This document shows, one piece after another, positions 24,878 through 33,299 of a stretch of DNA of 64,000 nucleotides. A program made the translations under genes and the position numbers. The stretch is from an uncultured Pseudomonadota bacterium (GTDB taxonomy: Bacteria; Pseudomonadota; Alphaproteobacteria; Rs-D84): assembly GCA_937885575.1 (NCBI GenBank), contig CALABO010000013.1, forward strand, positions 1 to 64,000. The letters run 5' to 3'. Position 1 is the first letter of the stretch; each line of letters starts with the position of its first letter. The notes below the pieces were generated by a model, which had not been told where the DNA came from, did not search any database, and worked only from the letters and a program-made list of their open reading frames with translations.

Positions 24878-25759
24878 ATGAATACTAAAAGCGCATACAT
24901 TATCGCCGGCCCCACCGCATCGGGCAAATCGAACTTTGCACACAAATTGGCGCTGGCCGTTCACGGTGCAATCATAAACTGCGACAGTGTGCAAATCTAT
25001 CGCGGCATTGAAAACATATCGGCAAGTCCGTTTGCCGGTCGCCGACTCGCGGACGAAATAGACGGCGTGCCGTATCGGCTTTTTTCCATTTTGCCACTTT
25101 CCGAACAAATAAGTGTCGCGGATTATATCAAACTTGCACGGCATGAATATGATGCGGTGCGCGCAAGTGGCTATGTCCCGATTTTTGTTGGTGGTACGGG
25201 ATACTATATAAATGGACTTGTGAACGGCATTGCGGAAATTCCGGAAATATCGGCGGAAAATCGTGCGCGTGCGCGTGAAATGGTGGCGCGGGATTTAGAT
25301 TCGGCACGTGCAATGGTCGCGACCACGGGCATGGTGGATTCACAACGCGTGGCAAGGGCACTGGAGGTTTTCTTGCAAACCGGCCGTCAAATAACCGAAT
25401 GGTGGAACGAGCCACGCACGGGTGCGATTACGCCGACACCGTATAAAATCCTGATAAATCCGCCGTTAAAAGTATTACACGAACGCATCGCCGCACGAAT
25501 CCCAGAAATGCTTTCGGGTGGCGCGCTGGCCGAGGCCGAATATATTGTAAAAAATGGTCTAAACCCCAACCGCGCAATCGGCGCGGTGCAATTATGCGAT
25601 TATATAACCGGAAAAATAACGCGCGATGCGGCAATTGAAAACTGGATAACAAAAACAAACCAATACGCCAAGCGACAACGCACATGGTTCAAAACACAAT
25701 TTACGCCCGATATAACAATAAATCACATCCCGGGCGAAGATGATTCAGCATCTGTTTGA
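24878..25759 (+). CDS. miaA: tRNA dimethylallyltransferase
   Basis: 293 aa; adds the dimethylallyl group to A37 of tRNAs reading UNN codons. GPTASGKS is the P-loop, NCDSVQIYRG the conserved Asp-Ser-x-Q region (DSMQVY in E. coli) and VGGTGYYINGL the third motif. QRVARALEVFLQTGR follows as usual. The start is set by the promoter: TATAAT lies seven nt upstream, and the longer frame to 24833 would include the promoter. The last 37 nt overlap the convergent kinase-like gene. Confidence 0.95.
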   Translation: MNTKSAYIIAGPTASGKSNFAHKLALAVHGAIINCDSVQIYRGIENISASPFAGRRLADEIDGVPYRLFSILPLSEQISVADYIKLARHEYDAVRASGYVPIFVGGTGYYINGLVNGIAEIPEISAENRARAREMVARDLDSARAMVATTGMVDSQRVARALEVFLQTGRQITEWWNEPRTGAITPTPYKILINPPLKVLHERIAARIPEMLSGGALAEAEYIVKNGLNPNRAIGAVQLCDYITGKITRDAAIENWITKTNQYAKRQRTWFKTQFTPDITINHIPGEDDSASV

Positions 25760-26547
25760 ACTTGCTTTTCTGCCTCTGCGGCCGCGCGGGCCTGTTGCCG
25801 TTCCAATTGCCGTTGCTGTTTCGCGGCAACCTTTTCAAGAATAGTATTGTATTCTTGGCGAATGGCGTCGCCGATACCGGATTCGCGCATCGCGCTTGAA
25901 TACGCGGTTGTTTTTGCAAATTCGTTTTCCAATGCCCCCCAACCCGCATATTCCCAATCGATAATTCCAACAATATCCATGGTTTTTGGGTCAACAATCA
26001 TGTTATTACAAAGGTCGTTATGATTCCATCCGTCACCATCAGACCCTTTTTTCAAATCATCAATGCCTTCGGGCCGTGAATTATGAACTTTATAGATAAA
26101 ACTTGCGATTTGCTTGGCCAATTTTTCCCGATTTTCCGTTATCTTTTTCACGCCCATCAAATTCAGATTTTTCCCTGGAATAAACGGATATTTATAGAAA
26201 AGATATTCGCCCGCCTGAACAATTCGTATGGATAAAATACGCACCGGCGAAAATGGTGCAAGTGCGTCCGTAATACGCTTTTCACGAATAATTTTATCTT
26301 GGGGAACCGTTATGTCGTTATGTTTTCTGACTTTAAAAACATATTTGCCTTCGACAATAAATCCGATATTCCAACCGCCCTTTATCATTTTGACATCGTA
26401 AAAGTCAAGATTCGGAAATGCGCGCTTAAGTGCATTATATTTCCGATACCAATCAAACAATTTTACACGCCGCATATACACGCGCCACCGCCGCACCGGA
26501 ATAAACCGGCACAGAAAATCACAAACCGCAAAAAAATACATCCACAT
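25723..26547 (-). CDS. Aminoglycoside/choline-kinase-like phosphotransferase
   Basis: 274 aa of the APH/choline-kinase fold. WNHNDLCNNMIVD is the Brenner-type catalytic loop (HxDxxxxN with Asp and Asn) and GIIDWEYAGWG is the Mg-binding DxD-like motif. The N-terminal lobe has a KVRKHN lysine. The C-terminal ~45 residues are Gln/Arg/Ala-rich and probably a coiled coil. An N-terminal hydrophobic stretch (MWMYFFAVCDFLCRF) may associate with the membrane. The natural substrate is unknown; LPS-core or choline-type alcohol phosphorylation is as likely as drug modification. Confidence 0.75.
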   Translation of the reverse strand: MWMYFFAVCDFLCRFIPVRRWRVYMRRVKLFDWYRKYNALKRAFPNLDFYDVKMIKGGWNIGFIVEGKYVFKVRKHNDITVPQDKIIREKRITDALAPFSPVRILSIRIVQAGEYLFYKYPFIPGKNLNLMGVKKITENREKLAKQIASFIYKVHNSRPEGIDDLKKGSDGDGWNHNDLCNNMIVDPKTMDIVGIIDWEYAGWGALENEFAKTTAYSSAMRESGIGDAIRQEYNTILEKVAAKQQRQLERQQARAAAEAEKQVQTDAESSSPGM

Positions 26548-26577
26548 CAGTTTCGCCTTTCGTTTTACTAAATACTA

Positions 26578-26606
26578 TTGAAACGAAAGAAAAAAACAAG
26601 TATTTT
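26578..26606 (+). promoter_or_regulatory. Promoter giving a leaderless priA mRNA
   Basis: TTGAAA (26578-26583), 17 nt, TATTTT (26601-26606), six nt before the ATG at 26613. Confidence 0.65.
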
Positions 26607-26612
26607 ATTCGT

Positions 26613-28805
26613 ATGTTTAGTAAAGGCACGATTGTAAAGGTTCTTGTTCCAAATGTGGTAAACCATGGTTATGATTACCGCCTGATCTCCGACGCGGAAA
26701 TCGGGACCTTTGTGCGGTGCGCTGTTATGAACCGCCCCTATGTCGGCATTGTTTATGGTGCCGGCGACGGTGATTTGCCCCCGGAAAAAATAAAAAACAT
26801 CAGCGCGGTTTTGCCATATAAATTGCCGGTTGCGGCGTTGCAGTGGATTCAAAAAATGTCGGAATGGACACTGATGGCGCCGGGCGCGGTGTTGCGACTA
26901 ATTCTGAATGTGCCGGACGCGTTTAATGAACCCAAAACCGAACAACTTTACGCATATAATTTTGAATCCAAAAATGCCAAGATGACCGAAAATCGCCAGA
27001 TGGTTTTGGACGCGTTTCAAATAAATAATAATGAACCAATGTCGGCGACCGATATTCAAAATATCGCGCGTGTTGGGCCATCTGTGGTCAAGACGATGAT
27101 TGCGCGCGAAATGTTGCTGCCGGTATCAACGCGCCGTGTATCCGAAAACTTTGGTTACAAATATGCCGATATGGGAAATGTCGAACTGAACGCGGAACAG
27201 CGCGCCGCCGCCGACAGTATTGGTCGCGATATCACGCGCGGCGGATTTTCGGTGAACCTTATTGACGGCATAACGGGCAGTGGCAAGACGCAGGTTTATT
27301 TTGATTCCGTCTGGCGCGCATACAGCGCGGGGCATTCGGTATTACTGATGATGCCGGAAATCGCACTGACCACCCAATTTATAAAAAGGTTCGAATCGCG
27401 CTTTGGCGCGCCGCCCATCGTGTGGCACAGTAATTTGACCGCGGCGCGTCGGCGTGACATTTGGCGCGGGGTGTTGACCGGCGAAATCAAAATTGTTGTC
27501 GGCACGCGCAGCGCGCTATTTTTGCCATGGCAAGATTTGGGCCTGATTATAATTGATGAAGAACATGATTCATCATACAAACAGGAAGATATGGGAAATT
27601 ATCACGGTCGCGATATGGCGATTTTGCGTGCGAAACTTGAAAAAATCCCCGTTGTATTGGCCAGTGCTACGCCGTCCGAAGAAACAATGAATAATGTAGA
27701 TGTGGGGCGATATGGTCACCATATTTTGAAATCGCGCTATGGCGGTGCGGAAATGCCGAAAATTGAAACGATCGATTTGCGCGAATTTCGACCAGAAGAA
27801 TATAAGATGAATGACGAGGTTCGCGCCGGCGCATTGTCGCCGATTCTGTGCGATGCGATTCGCGAAACGATTCAAAACCACCAACAGGTTATGCTGTTCA
27901 TAAATCGGCGCGGCTTTGCCCCAATCACCCAGTGTAAAAAATGTGGATGGGTTGCGACGTGTCCCGAATGTTCGGTCGGCATGACATATCATAAAAAGTT
28001 GGGAAAATTACTGTGTCACATTTGCGGACGGACCAAGACATTGCCCGACAAATGCCCCGAATGCGGTGACGCGGTTTCCATGCGTGGTGCGGGATTGGAA
28101 AAGATAGAGGAAGAGGTCACCGCCAAATTCCCCGGCGCAAAAACGGCACTGGTGTCCAGTGATACAATGATGTCGCGCGGCGCACTTGAACGATTGGTCG
28201 AAAAAATGGAATCGGGCGAATTGGATATAATCATCGGAACACAAATCTTGGCCAAGGGACATCATTTCCCGAACCTGACACTGGTCGGTGTGGTCGATAG
28301 CGATATGGGCCTGTTCGGAACCGATTTCCGCGCCGCCGAACACACATTTCAACAATTGTTCCAAGTCGCCGGTCGCGCCGGTCGTGGCGCGTTCCCGGGT
28401 CGCGTTTTATTGCAAACATATCAACCATCAAATTCGGTTTTAACCGCAATTTGTGCGGGTAATCGTGATGAATTTTTGCACGACGATATGAATGTTCGGC
28501 GCGTGGCAAAAATGCCACCGTTCGGGCAACTGATTGCGATAATCGTCGAATCAAAAAATGAATCGTTGCTCAAAAAATTCTGCGAAACGCTTGCGCGGCA
28601 AAAGCCAAGTGTGAACGGCGCGCGCATAATGGGCCCGATTGTCGCCCAAATGTATCAGGTCCGCGGGTTTTACCGTATGCGATTTTTAATCGCGGGTGAC
28701 GCGCGCGCATACCTGCAACCGATTGTGAGAAAATGGCTGATGCACGTGAATATCCCGGCAAACATCAGAATTAAAATCGATGTCAATCCAATGAATTTTA
28801 TGTAA
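26613..28805 (+). CDS. priA: Primosomal helicase PriA
   Basis: 730 aa; restarts replication at abandoned forks by remodelling them and loading DnaB. The N-terminal 3'-DNA-end-binding domain is followed by Walker A GITGSGKTQ, DEEH box IIDEEHDSSYK, LASATPS, then the zinc-binding Cys array (CKKCGW..CPEC, CHICGR..CPEC) and helicase motifs V and VI (GTQILAKGHHF; QVAGRAGRG). Length and order match the family. Confidence 0.96.
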   Translation: MFSKGTIVKVLVPNVVNHGYDYRLISDAEIGTFVRCAVMNRPYVGIVYGAGDGDLPPEKIKNISAVLPYKLPVAALQWIQKMSEWTLMAPGAVLRLILNVPDAFNEPKTEQLYAYNFESKNAKMTENRQMVLDAFQINNNEPMSATDIQNIARVGPSVVKTMIAREMLLPVSTRRVSENFGYKYADMGNVELNAEQRAAADSIGRDITRGGFSVNLIDGITGSGKTQVYFDSVWRAYSAGHSVLLMMPEIALTTQFIKRFESRFGAPPIVWHSNLTAARRRDIWRGVLTGEIKIVVGTRSALFLPWQDLGLIIIDEEHDSSYKQEDMGNYHGRDMAILRAKLEKIPVVLASATPSEETMNNVDVGRYGHHILKSRYGGAEMPKIETIDLREFRPEEYKMNDEVRAGALSPILCDAIRETIQNHQQVMLFINRRGFAPITQCKKCGWVATCPECSVGMTYHKKLGKLLCHICGRTKTLPDKCPECGDAVSMRGAGLEKIEEEVTAKFPGAKTALVSSDTMMSRGALERLVEKMESGELDIIIGTQILAKGHHFPNLTLVGVVDSDMGLFGTDFRAAEHTFQQLFQVAGRAGRGAFPGRVLLQTYQPSNSVLTAICAGNRDEFLHDDMNVRRVAKMPPFGQLIAIIVESKNESLLKKFCETLARQKPSVNGARIMGPIVAQMYQVRGFYRMRFLIAGDARAYLQPIVRKWLMHVNIPANIRIKIDVNPMNFM

Positions 28806-28810
28806 AGAAA

Positions 28811-28831
28811 AACCGCGCGTTCTGCGCGGTT
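28811..28831 (-). terminator. Hairpin terminator between convergent priA and the 130-aa gene
   Basis: AACCGCGCA-GAA-CGCGCGGTT followed by TTTCTTT on the minus strand; it can stop both genes. Confidence 0.7.
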
Positions 28832-28836
28832 CGAAA

Positions 28837-29229
28837 TCATTTGGTGTGTTCAGATGACACAGGTTTTCTTTGAAATCCAAACAAACGTATAACTTGTTTT
28901 GCGCCATTTGTAAGTTTTTGAATTTTTGCTTTTCGATTTGTCTGTTTTTCTTCAAAACGTTGAATCAATTCTTCTTCACGACTTTGTTTATGTGGTTCAA
29001 CAACCGAAAGCATTTCACGCACAACATCTAAATCTTTATAAAGCATATTCACATAATACCCACCAGGTTCCTGGTGTTTATTGATTTGCGATTGTATTCT
29101 ATTTGATTCGCGAATCAGGTAATCAACATACCCATCGATATCGATAATTTCGCCTTTTGTGTCAATAATTCCTTGGTTTTTCATATCATCAACAATAACT
29201 TTTCGTACTTCTTGTAAATAATCTGGCAT
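28837..29229 (-). CDS. Hypothetical protein, 130 aa, helical
   Basis: Not recognised. It is charged and helical, with a Gln/Glu/Lys-rich central coiled coil and a basic C-terminus. It starts 22 nt after the VirB11 stop on the same strand with AGGGGAG ahead of the ATG, so it is probably the second gene of a two-gene operon and may be a partner of the secretion ATPase. No signal or membrane segment. Confidence 0.6.
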   Translation of the reverse strand: MPDYLQEVRKVIVDDMKNQGIIDTKGEIIDIDGYVDYLIRESNRIQSQINKHQEPGGYYVNMLYKDLDVVREMLSVVEPHKQSREEELIQRFEEKQTNRKAKIQKLTNGAKQVIRLFGFQRKPVSSEHTK

Positions 29230-29251
29230 TTTTCTCCCCTTTATTTGTTTG

Positions 29252-30211
29252 TTAAACTACTTCGGTAACGGCGCGCAGTGAACCGTCGCGCGACAGTTGC
29301 ACAACACGAATCTTTTGCTTCATTTCCGCAATCAAATCTGTTCGGTTATATGCGGGTTGCGTGTGCAAAATCCTGTCGGCGAACGCAGCATAGGCGGCTT
29401 CGGCGCTTTCCGCGTGAATCGTTGTATAAAAATGTTCGTGCCCGGTCCCAAGCATTTCCCAAAGAACCGATGCGTTGTCCGTTGATATTTCGCCGCCAAT
29501 AATAACATCCGGTGTCATACGAACAACCAAATCCAGCAATCGTGCATAATTAAAATCGTTTGTTTGTTCGGTCCGCGAAAGGACAAAATGAACATGATTT
29601 TTTTGCGGAACGCGAACTTCGCGTGCATCTTCGACGGTTATCACGCGGCTGTTTTGGTCAATCAGCGTCAGCATATGATTAAGGAAAGTCGTCTTTCCGG
29701 TCGCGGTTGCACCACTTATCAGAATCGGGCTGCCGTCATTTATTGCAGACATCAATCGGTCGTATGGGTCATCGGGCCGATTCGTTTGACGCGGTTTTAC
29801 TTTCATCAATTTCTTGCCGCGTTCCAGGTGGTATTCGCCAAACGATGTTTCCGCCACGCCTTCGCCGCGAATATTTAGTGCAACACCGCCCGTTATATCG
29901 CGTTCGTCATATTGCACATTTGGTCCGGCAATCGCACTGAATCGATGATTGCCCGGCAAAGTCGCATAAACAACCGGAATTCCATGAATCGGATCAAATG
30001 GTCGTTCATAAATGTTCGCAATCGTATGAATTAAATCGACAAGGTATTGCTTGCTAAGCACCGGGGCATCATACGCAACCCACGGCACACGCGCCCCATG
30101 CAGACGCATCCACACTTCGCCGGCGTGGTTTATCGCAATTTCTTCGACAAAGGACGGTCGATAAAATTCCGATATCGGTTTCAGTAAAGATTCTAATACA
30201 ACATTCGTCAT
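29252..30211 (-). CDS. virB11: Type IV secretion ATPase VirB11
   Basis: 319 aa of the VirB11/PilT traffic-ATPase family, which forms a hexamer at the cytoplasmic side of the inner membrane and powers pilus assembly and substrate transfer. Walker A GATATGKTTF, an Asp box (VITVEDAREV), Walker B MTPDVIIGGEI and the His box GHEHFYTTIHAESAEAA are present, with an N-terminal domain of ~140 residues. The start at 30211 is placed by a TTGATT-17-TAAAAT promoter seven nt upstream, which makes it leaderless; earlier in-frame Met codons lie inside the promoter. It is separate from the VirB8 operon at 55-57.7 kb. Confidence 0.87.
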   Translation of the reverse strand: MTNVVLESLLKPISEFYRPSFVEEIAINHAGEVWMRLHGARVPWVAYDAPVLSKQYLVDLIHTIANIYERPFDPIHGIPVVYATLPGNHRFSAIAGPNVQYDERDITGGVALNIRGEGVAETSFGEYHLERGKKLMKVKPRQTNRPDDPYDRLMSAINDGSPILISGATATGKTTFLNHMLTLIDQNSRVITVEDAREVRVPQKNHVHFVLSRTEQTNDFNYARLLDLVVRMTPDVIIGGEISTDNASVLWEMLGTGHEHFYTTIHAESAEAAYAAFADRILHTQPAYNRTDLIAEMKQKIRVVQLSRDGSLRAVTEVV

Positions 30212-30218
30212 CAAATTC

Positions 30219-30247
30219 ATTTTATCATAAATCGCCACTTGAATCAA
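30219..30247 (-). promoter_or_regulatory. Promoter giving a leaderless virB11 mRNA
   Basis: TTGATT (30247-30242), 17 nt, TAAAAT (30224-30219), seven nt before the ATG at 30211. Divergent to the promoter at 30239-30267. Confidence 0.65.
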
Positions 30248-30267
30248 AAAAGTTTATTTGTTAGAAT
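30239..30267 (+). promoter_or_regulatory. Promoter of the 183-aa lipoprotein gene
   Basis: TTGAAT (30239-30244), 17 nt, TAGAAT (30262-30267). Its -35 box overlaps that of virB11 on the other strand, so the two may compete. Confidence 0.55.
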
Positions 30268-30287
30268 CAAAAAAAAGAGAGAAGGAA

Positions 30288-30836
30288 ATGAAGAAACTAT
30301 TTTTTATCATTTTGGCCTGTGGCCTTGGATTAACCGGGTGTTCGGAATATAACCGTCGCGATTTTGCGAATGGTGGTGACGATGCACCGTATTACAACGA
30401 ACGCACAAGTACGTTTATGCAATCGGATAATGAATACGCTGGAATCGATTCTTATCGTCCAAAGACCGATAAAGAACTTGATGAAATGGAAAAAAAGTGG
30501 AACACATCGCGTATGGAAACCCGGTGGCAAGAATACCGTGGTGCGATGGTCCGCGTTCAAATATTACTCGGAAATACCGATATGCGTGAAATGCGTCTGC
30601 GTTTGATGCAAAATGCGGACGGAATGGATATTGACGGCGATATTCGCAGTGTCCTTTCGCGCGTGGCCGATTATGAAATGAAACGTGTTTGTGGCCGCAA
30701 TGCCGATAGTGTCGTCCTTATTTACGATCGCCCTTCGGTTGAGGCGATGCGCCCAACACCGTTTTTTGACTACAGGGTCGAAGCCGAAGGCGCAACGATG
30801 CGCGAATATGGTTTCCGATGCGTTTACAACAACTAA
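30288..30836 (+). CDS. Lipoprotein, 182 aa, function unknown
   Basis: Signal peptide MKKLFFIILACGLGLTGCS with lipobox LTGC. The mature part is soluble, rich in Met/Arg/Asp, with a Lys/Glu helical middle and two Cys near the end (VCGRN...FRCVYNN) that may form a disulfide. GAAGGA is eight nt ahead of the ATG at 30288. It lies 34 nt before the FKBP gene in the same direction and may share its mRNA. Confidence 0.7.
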   Translation: MKKLFFIILACGLGLTGCSEYNRRDFANGGDDAPYYNERTSTFMQSDNEYAGIDSYRPKTDKELDEMEKKWNTSRMETRWQEYRGAMVRVQILLGNTDMREMRLRLMQNADGMDIDGDIRSVLSRVADYEMKRVCGRNADSVVLIYDRPSVEAMRPTPFFDYRVEAEGATMREYGFRCVYNN

Positions 30837-30870
30837 AACAAACTAACCAAAAAAACAAAAAGGAAGAAAA

Positions 30871-31203
30871 ATGAAAAAAATGCTTGGTGTATTTGGTCTG
30901 TGCGGCGCACTGGTGTGCGCGGGTTGCGATGCGGGTGATGTGACCGCGCAAAATGGTGATACGGTTATCATCAATTTTGCGGGCTATCTTGACGGCGTCG
31001 CGTTCGAAGGTGGCACCGCGGAATCATATCCGTTGGTTTTGGGCAGCGGTCAATTCGTTCCGGGATTCGAAGAACAATTGATTGGCGCGAAAAAAGGTGA
31101 AGAACGCGATTTGAATATCACTTTCCCGGAAGCATATGTCCCAAGCCTTGCCGGCAAAGATGTTGTGTTCAAGGTAAAGGTTGTCGATATTCAAAAGAAA
31201 TAA
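30871..31203 (+). CDS. FKBP-type peptidyl-prolyl isomerase, lipoprotein
   Basis: 110 aa. Signal peptide with lipobox (LVCAGC), so probably anchored in an envelope membrane with the isomerase in the periplasm. GDTVIINFAGYLDG, VLGSGQFVPGFEEQLIGAKKGE and the FPEAYV stretch are the FKBP core, and the length is that of a minimal FKBP domain. It would assist folding of envelope proteins. GGAAG precedes the start. Confidence 0.88.
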   Translation: MKKMLGVFGLCGALVCAGCDAGDVTAQNGDTVIINFAGYLDGVAFEGGTAESYPLVLGSGQFVPGFEEQLIGAKKGEERDLNITFPEAYVPSLAGKDVVFKVKVVDIQKK

Positions 31204-31221
31204 TTTGAATATACATTAAAG

Positions 31222-31251
31222 AAAAACGCCGGAATCTTCCGGCGTTTTTCT
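31222..31251. terminator. Bidirectional terminator
   Basis: AAAAACGCCGGA-ATCT-TCCGGCGTTTTTC between the FKBP gene and the convergent ACP gene. Confidence 0.85.
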
Positions 31252-31607
31252 TATCTCTTTTTTTGTTGCGTAATCACACTTTGGTTTTGTCGTGCGGTCA
31301 TAATAAACACGACAACTGTTTTTGGTGAATCTTTGAATCCATAATTTTTGCGTAAATAATCCATTATGTCATTTATGGTTTTGAATTTTTCATTTATACC
31401 GTATGCATCAACATTGAATTTGCGTTCTATTTCCATTTCTATTTCTATTTTGTCCAAAGAGTCGGCATCAAATTCTGTTTCCAAATCTGAATCTGGCTTA
31501 AAGTCTTCTATACCATACATTTCGCCAAGTTTTTGTGCGACAATTTTACGGATTATTTGAAACACCTGTCCTTCGGTGTAATCTTTTAATTCTTTTTTAT
31601 CTGCCAT
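31251..31607 (-). CDS. Acyl carrier protein-like protein with extended C-terminus
   Basis: 118 aa. Residues 10-92 form a carrier domain with the modification site FDADSLDKIEIEMEI (Ser near residue 52) and the usual helix 4 (TINDIMDYLRKNYG). About 25 extra residues (VVVFIMTARQNQS...) follow and are unusual. It overlaps the upstream 545-aa gene by 11 nt and has AAAGGA, so the two are co-translated. It is not near fatty-acid or aryl polyene genes; its client may be the neighbouring protein. Confidence 0.82.
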   Translation of the reverse strand: MADKKELKDYTEGQVFQIIRKIVAQKLGEMYGIEDFKPDSDLETEFDADSLDKIEIEMEIERKFNVDAYGINEKFKTINDIMDYLRKNYGFKDSPKTVVVFIMTARQNQSVITQQKKR

Positions 31608-33234
31608 GATTTTTCCTTTTTTCTATAAGTTGTTTGTATTGAACAAACGTTAGATTTTTTTGCAAAATGTCCCTGTCCACATCTAAATCTGTGCCGTCAA
31701 AAGTTTTGTGCAATGCGGTAATGATTATTTGCCGATATTCATCAAATGTATGGCAATTTGGTAAACAATTATCGGGTATTTTTAATCCCGCCCAACTCCA
31801 AATACTGTAAATGAATCCCCAATCGACCACTTTGTTAAATGCCGCCCATGGCGCATACGTATCGGCGATATCGACACGCAAATCTTCGCCACGCCCATTG
31901 TCAACAAGGTATTGATGCACCATGATGCATATTTTGCCGACTGTGAATTTTGGATCGGTGATATCTATTTTTATTTTATACTGGTTTTCCCATGTTTTGA
32001 ACAATTGCTTCAATTCATTTGGATTTTTCGCATTGGCCAACAAATTGCAAATCGGTTCGTTCCAATGAACGGTTTGTTTTTTTTGGTCGGGCCCAAGCCC
32101 ATTTGGAACATACTTTGAATTTATAATGCCGATAATTTGGGTGTATGTTTCATCTTTTGTTTGTAATTTGCCACTGGTTTGTTTTGGTATAGCACCACTG
32201 GACGTGGCCGATTTACTGCTTGCCATCCGTTTAAACAATTTGTCCCATGAATCTGGGGAATCTTTAACACGGTCATAGATGTGCATGTAAAGATCGTCCA
32301 CCAAAGAGCAAGATATATCATAATCAATGGTCATGTTGAAACTTTGTTCTATATCTTGTTTGATACTATTGGCATTCCATGGGAAAATTACAAAATTGGA
32401 CATGTTTGGTCGTAATTCAAATGGACAGTTAAGGTTGCTGTATTCGTATATAATTTTATCAACCTTGACCTTTATGCCCTCTTTGACCATAAATTGATTG
32501 TATTCATCATAAGATTTGAATCCAAGCAATGTTCGTCTCAATTTCTTTGTTTCTTCCCCTTTTGGGGCCCAAAATTCAAAATGATTTTTCAAAATCCCGG
32601 TTAGGCAGTTAAACGCTGTTGCTATACGAATTGGGGCAAGAAATAAATCAACATCTTGGTATTCTTCTTCGAAACTGATGGCCATGCCCTTGTCGATCAA
32701 TATGTTTGTTAGCATGGTGCCAATATTATAAATCTTGGTGTCGATATTAAATGTTTGCGGGTCCAATGTCACGTCAAAGTGATTTAATATACCTGTAAAT
32801 GCGTCATCAAATTTTTGTTGTTTTTTCATTTCGGCCGCTTCGGCACGCAGGTCGCTGAATTTTTCCGCATGGCCAATCTGCCGTCTAAGTGGCCCATACG
32901 TGCCCAGATATTGTAAGATATATCCACAGACCTGTCGCACGGTCAACCGGTCATCTGGTTGTTGAGTTGGTTGGTCTGTTGAAATTTTCTTTGTTTGAAT
33001 TCGTTTGTTGGCAATGTTAAAAATAATTTTGGAAAGTTCCTCTGTGCTAAGGTCAAGTATATTGCAAGGCAAACCAAAACCAAATTGGTTTATGATTTCA
33101 TTTTGAATATATCCACCATCAACCAGAGGATTCAACACAACCGCGCCAATTTTTTCATGTATATCATCCACACCTTGGAAATACGGTTGAAATACAATTT
33201 GGACTACAATGTTTTCCACATCTTTATATCGCAT
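31597..33234 (-). CDS. Tandem ACP-like (serine-less) repeat protein, putative
   Basis: 545 aa, no signal peptide, not a family I can name. Reading it for periodicity shows a phrase that recurs about six times. It is a helix, then [F/Y]-x-[I/V]-x-[I/L], then a short loop and a T-[F/V/S]-x-x-[L/Y]-x-x-[I/V] helix. Examples are NQFGFGLP..LSTEELSKI (49-70), HFDVTL..NIDTKIYNI (152-171), KSYDEYNQFM (240-249), QSFNMTI..SLVDDLYMHI (297-319), NQYKIKI..FTVGKICIM (417-438) and WAGLKIP..HTFDEYRQI (481-503). This is the helix 2-helix 4 pattern of carrier proteins without the DSL serine. With a genuine ACP encoded next, a scaffold or pseudo-carrier role is possible. The ATG at 33234 is preferred over the GTG at 33246. 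Confidence 0.6.
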   Translation of the reverse strand: MRYKDVENIVVQIVFQPYFQGVDDIHEKIGAVVLNPLVDGGYIQNEIINQFGFGLPCNILDLSTEELSKIIFNIANKRIQTKKISTDQPTQQPDDRLTVRQVCGYILQYLGTYGPLRRQIGHAEKFSDLRAEAAEMKKQQKFDDAFTGILNHFDVTLDPQTFNIDTKIYNIGTMLTNILIDKGMAISFEEEYQDVDLFLAPIRIATAFNCLTGILKNHFEFWAPKGEETKKLRRTLLGFKSYDEYNQFMVKEGIKVKVDKIIYEYSNLNCPFELRPNMSNFVIFPWNANSIKQDIEQSFNMTIDYDISCSLVDDLYMHIYDRVKDSPDSWDKLFKRMASSKSATSSGAIPKQTSGKLQTKDETYTQIIGIINSKYVPNGLGPDQKKQTVHWNEPICNLLANAKNPNELKQLFKTWENQYKIKIDITDPKFTVGKICIMVHQYLVDNGRGEDLRVDIADTYAPWAAFNKVVDWGFIYSIWSWAGLKIPDNCLPNCHTFDEYRQIIITALHKTFDGTDLDVDRDILQKNLTFVQYKQLIEKRKNHGR

Positions 33235-33243
33235 CGAATCCAC

Positions 33244-33264
33244 CACTGTTCTTTAACAACAGTG
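33244..33264. promoter_or_regulatory. Inverted repeat at the transcription start (possible operator)
   Basis: CACTGTT-N7-AACAGTG with perfect 7-bp arms. It begins about four nt downstream of the -10 box at 33268-33273, where a repressor dimer would block transcription. It could equally be a 5'-UTR hairpin. Confidence 0.45.
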
Positions 33265-33267
33265 ACC

Positions 33268-33295
33268 ATATTACACCAAATAAATTCATTGTCAA
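33268..33295 (-). promoter_or_regulatory. Promoter of the ACP-like repeat protein operon
   Basis: TTGACA (33295-33290), 16 nt, TAATAT (33273-33268) on the minus strand. Confidence 0.65.
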
Positions 33296-33299
33296 TGTG

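Noticed and set aside
25723..25759. Overlap of miaA with the convergent kinase-like gene as a sign of a frameshift
   Set aside because: Both proteins end in plausible, low-conservation tails; tail-to-tail overlaps of similar size occur elsewhere in the window (11587-11622).
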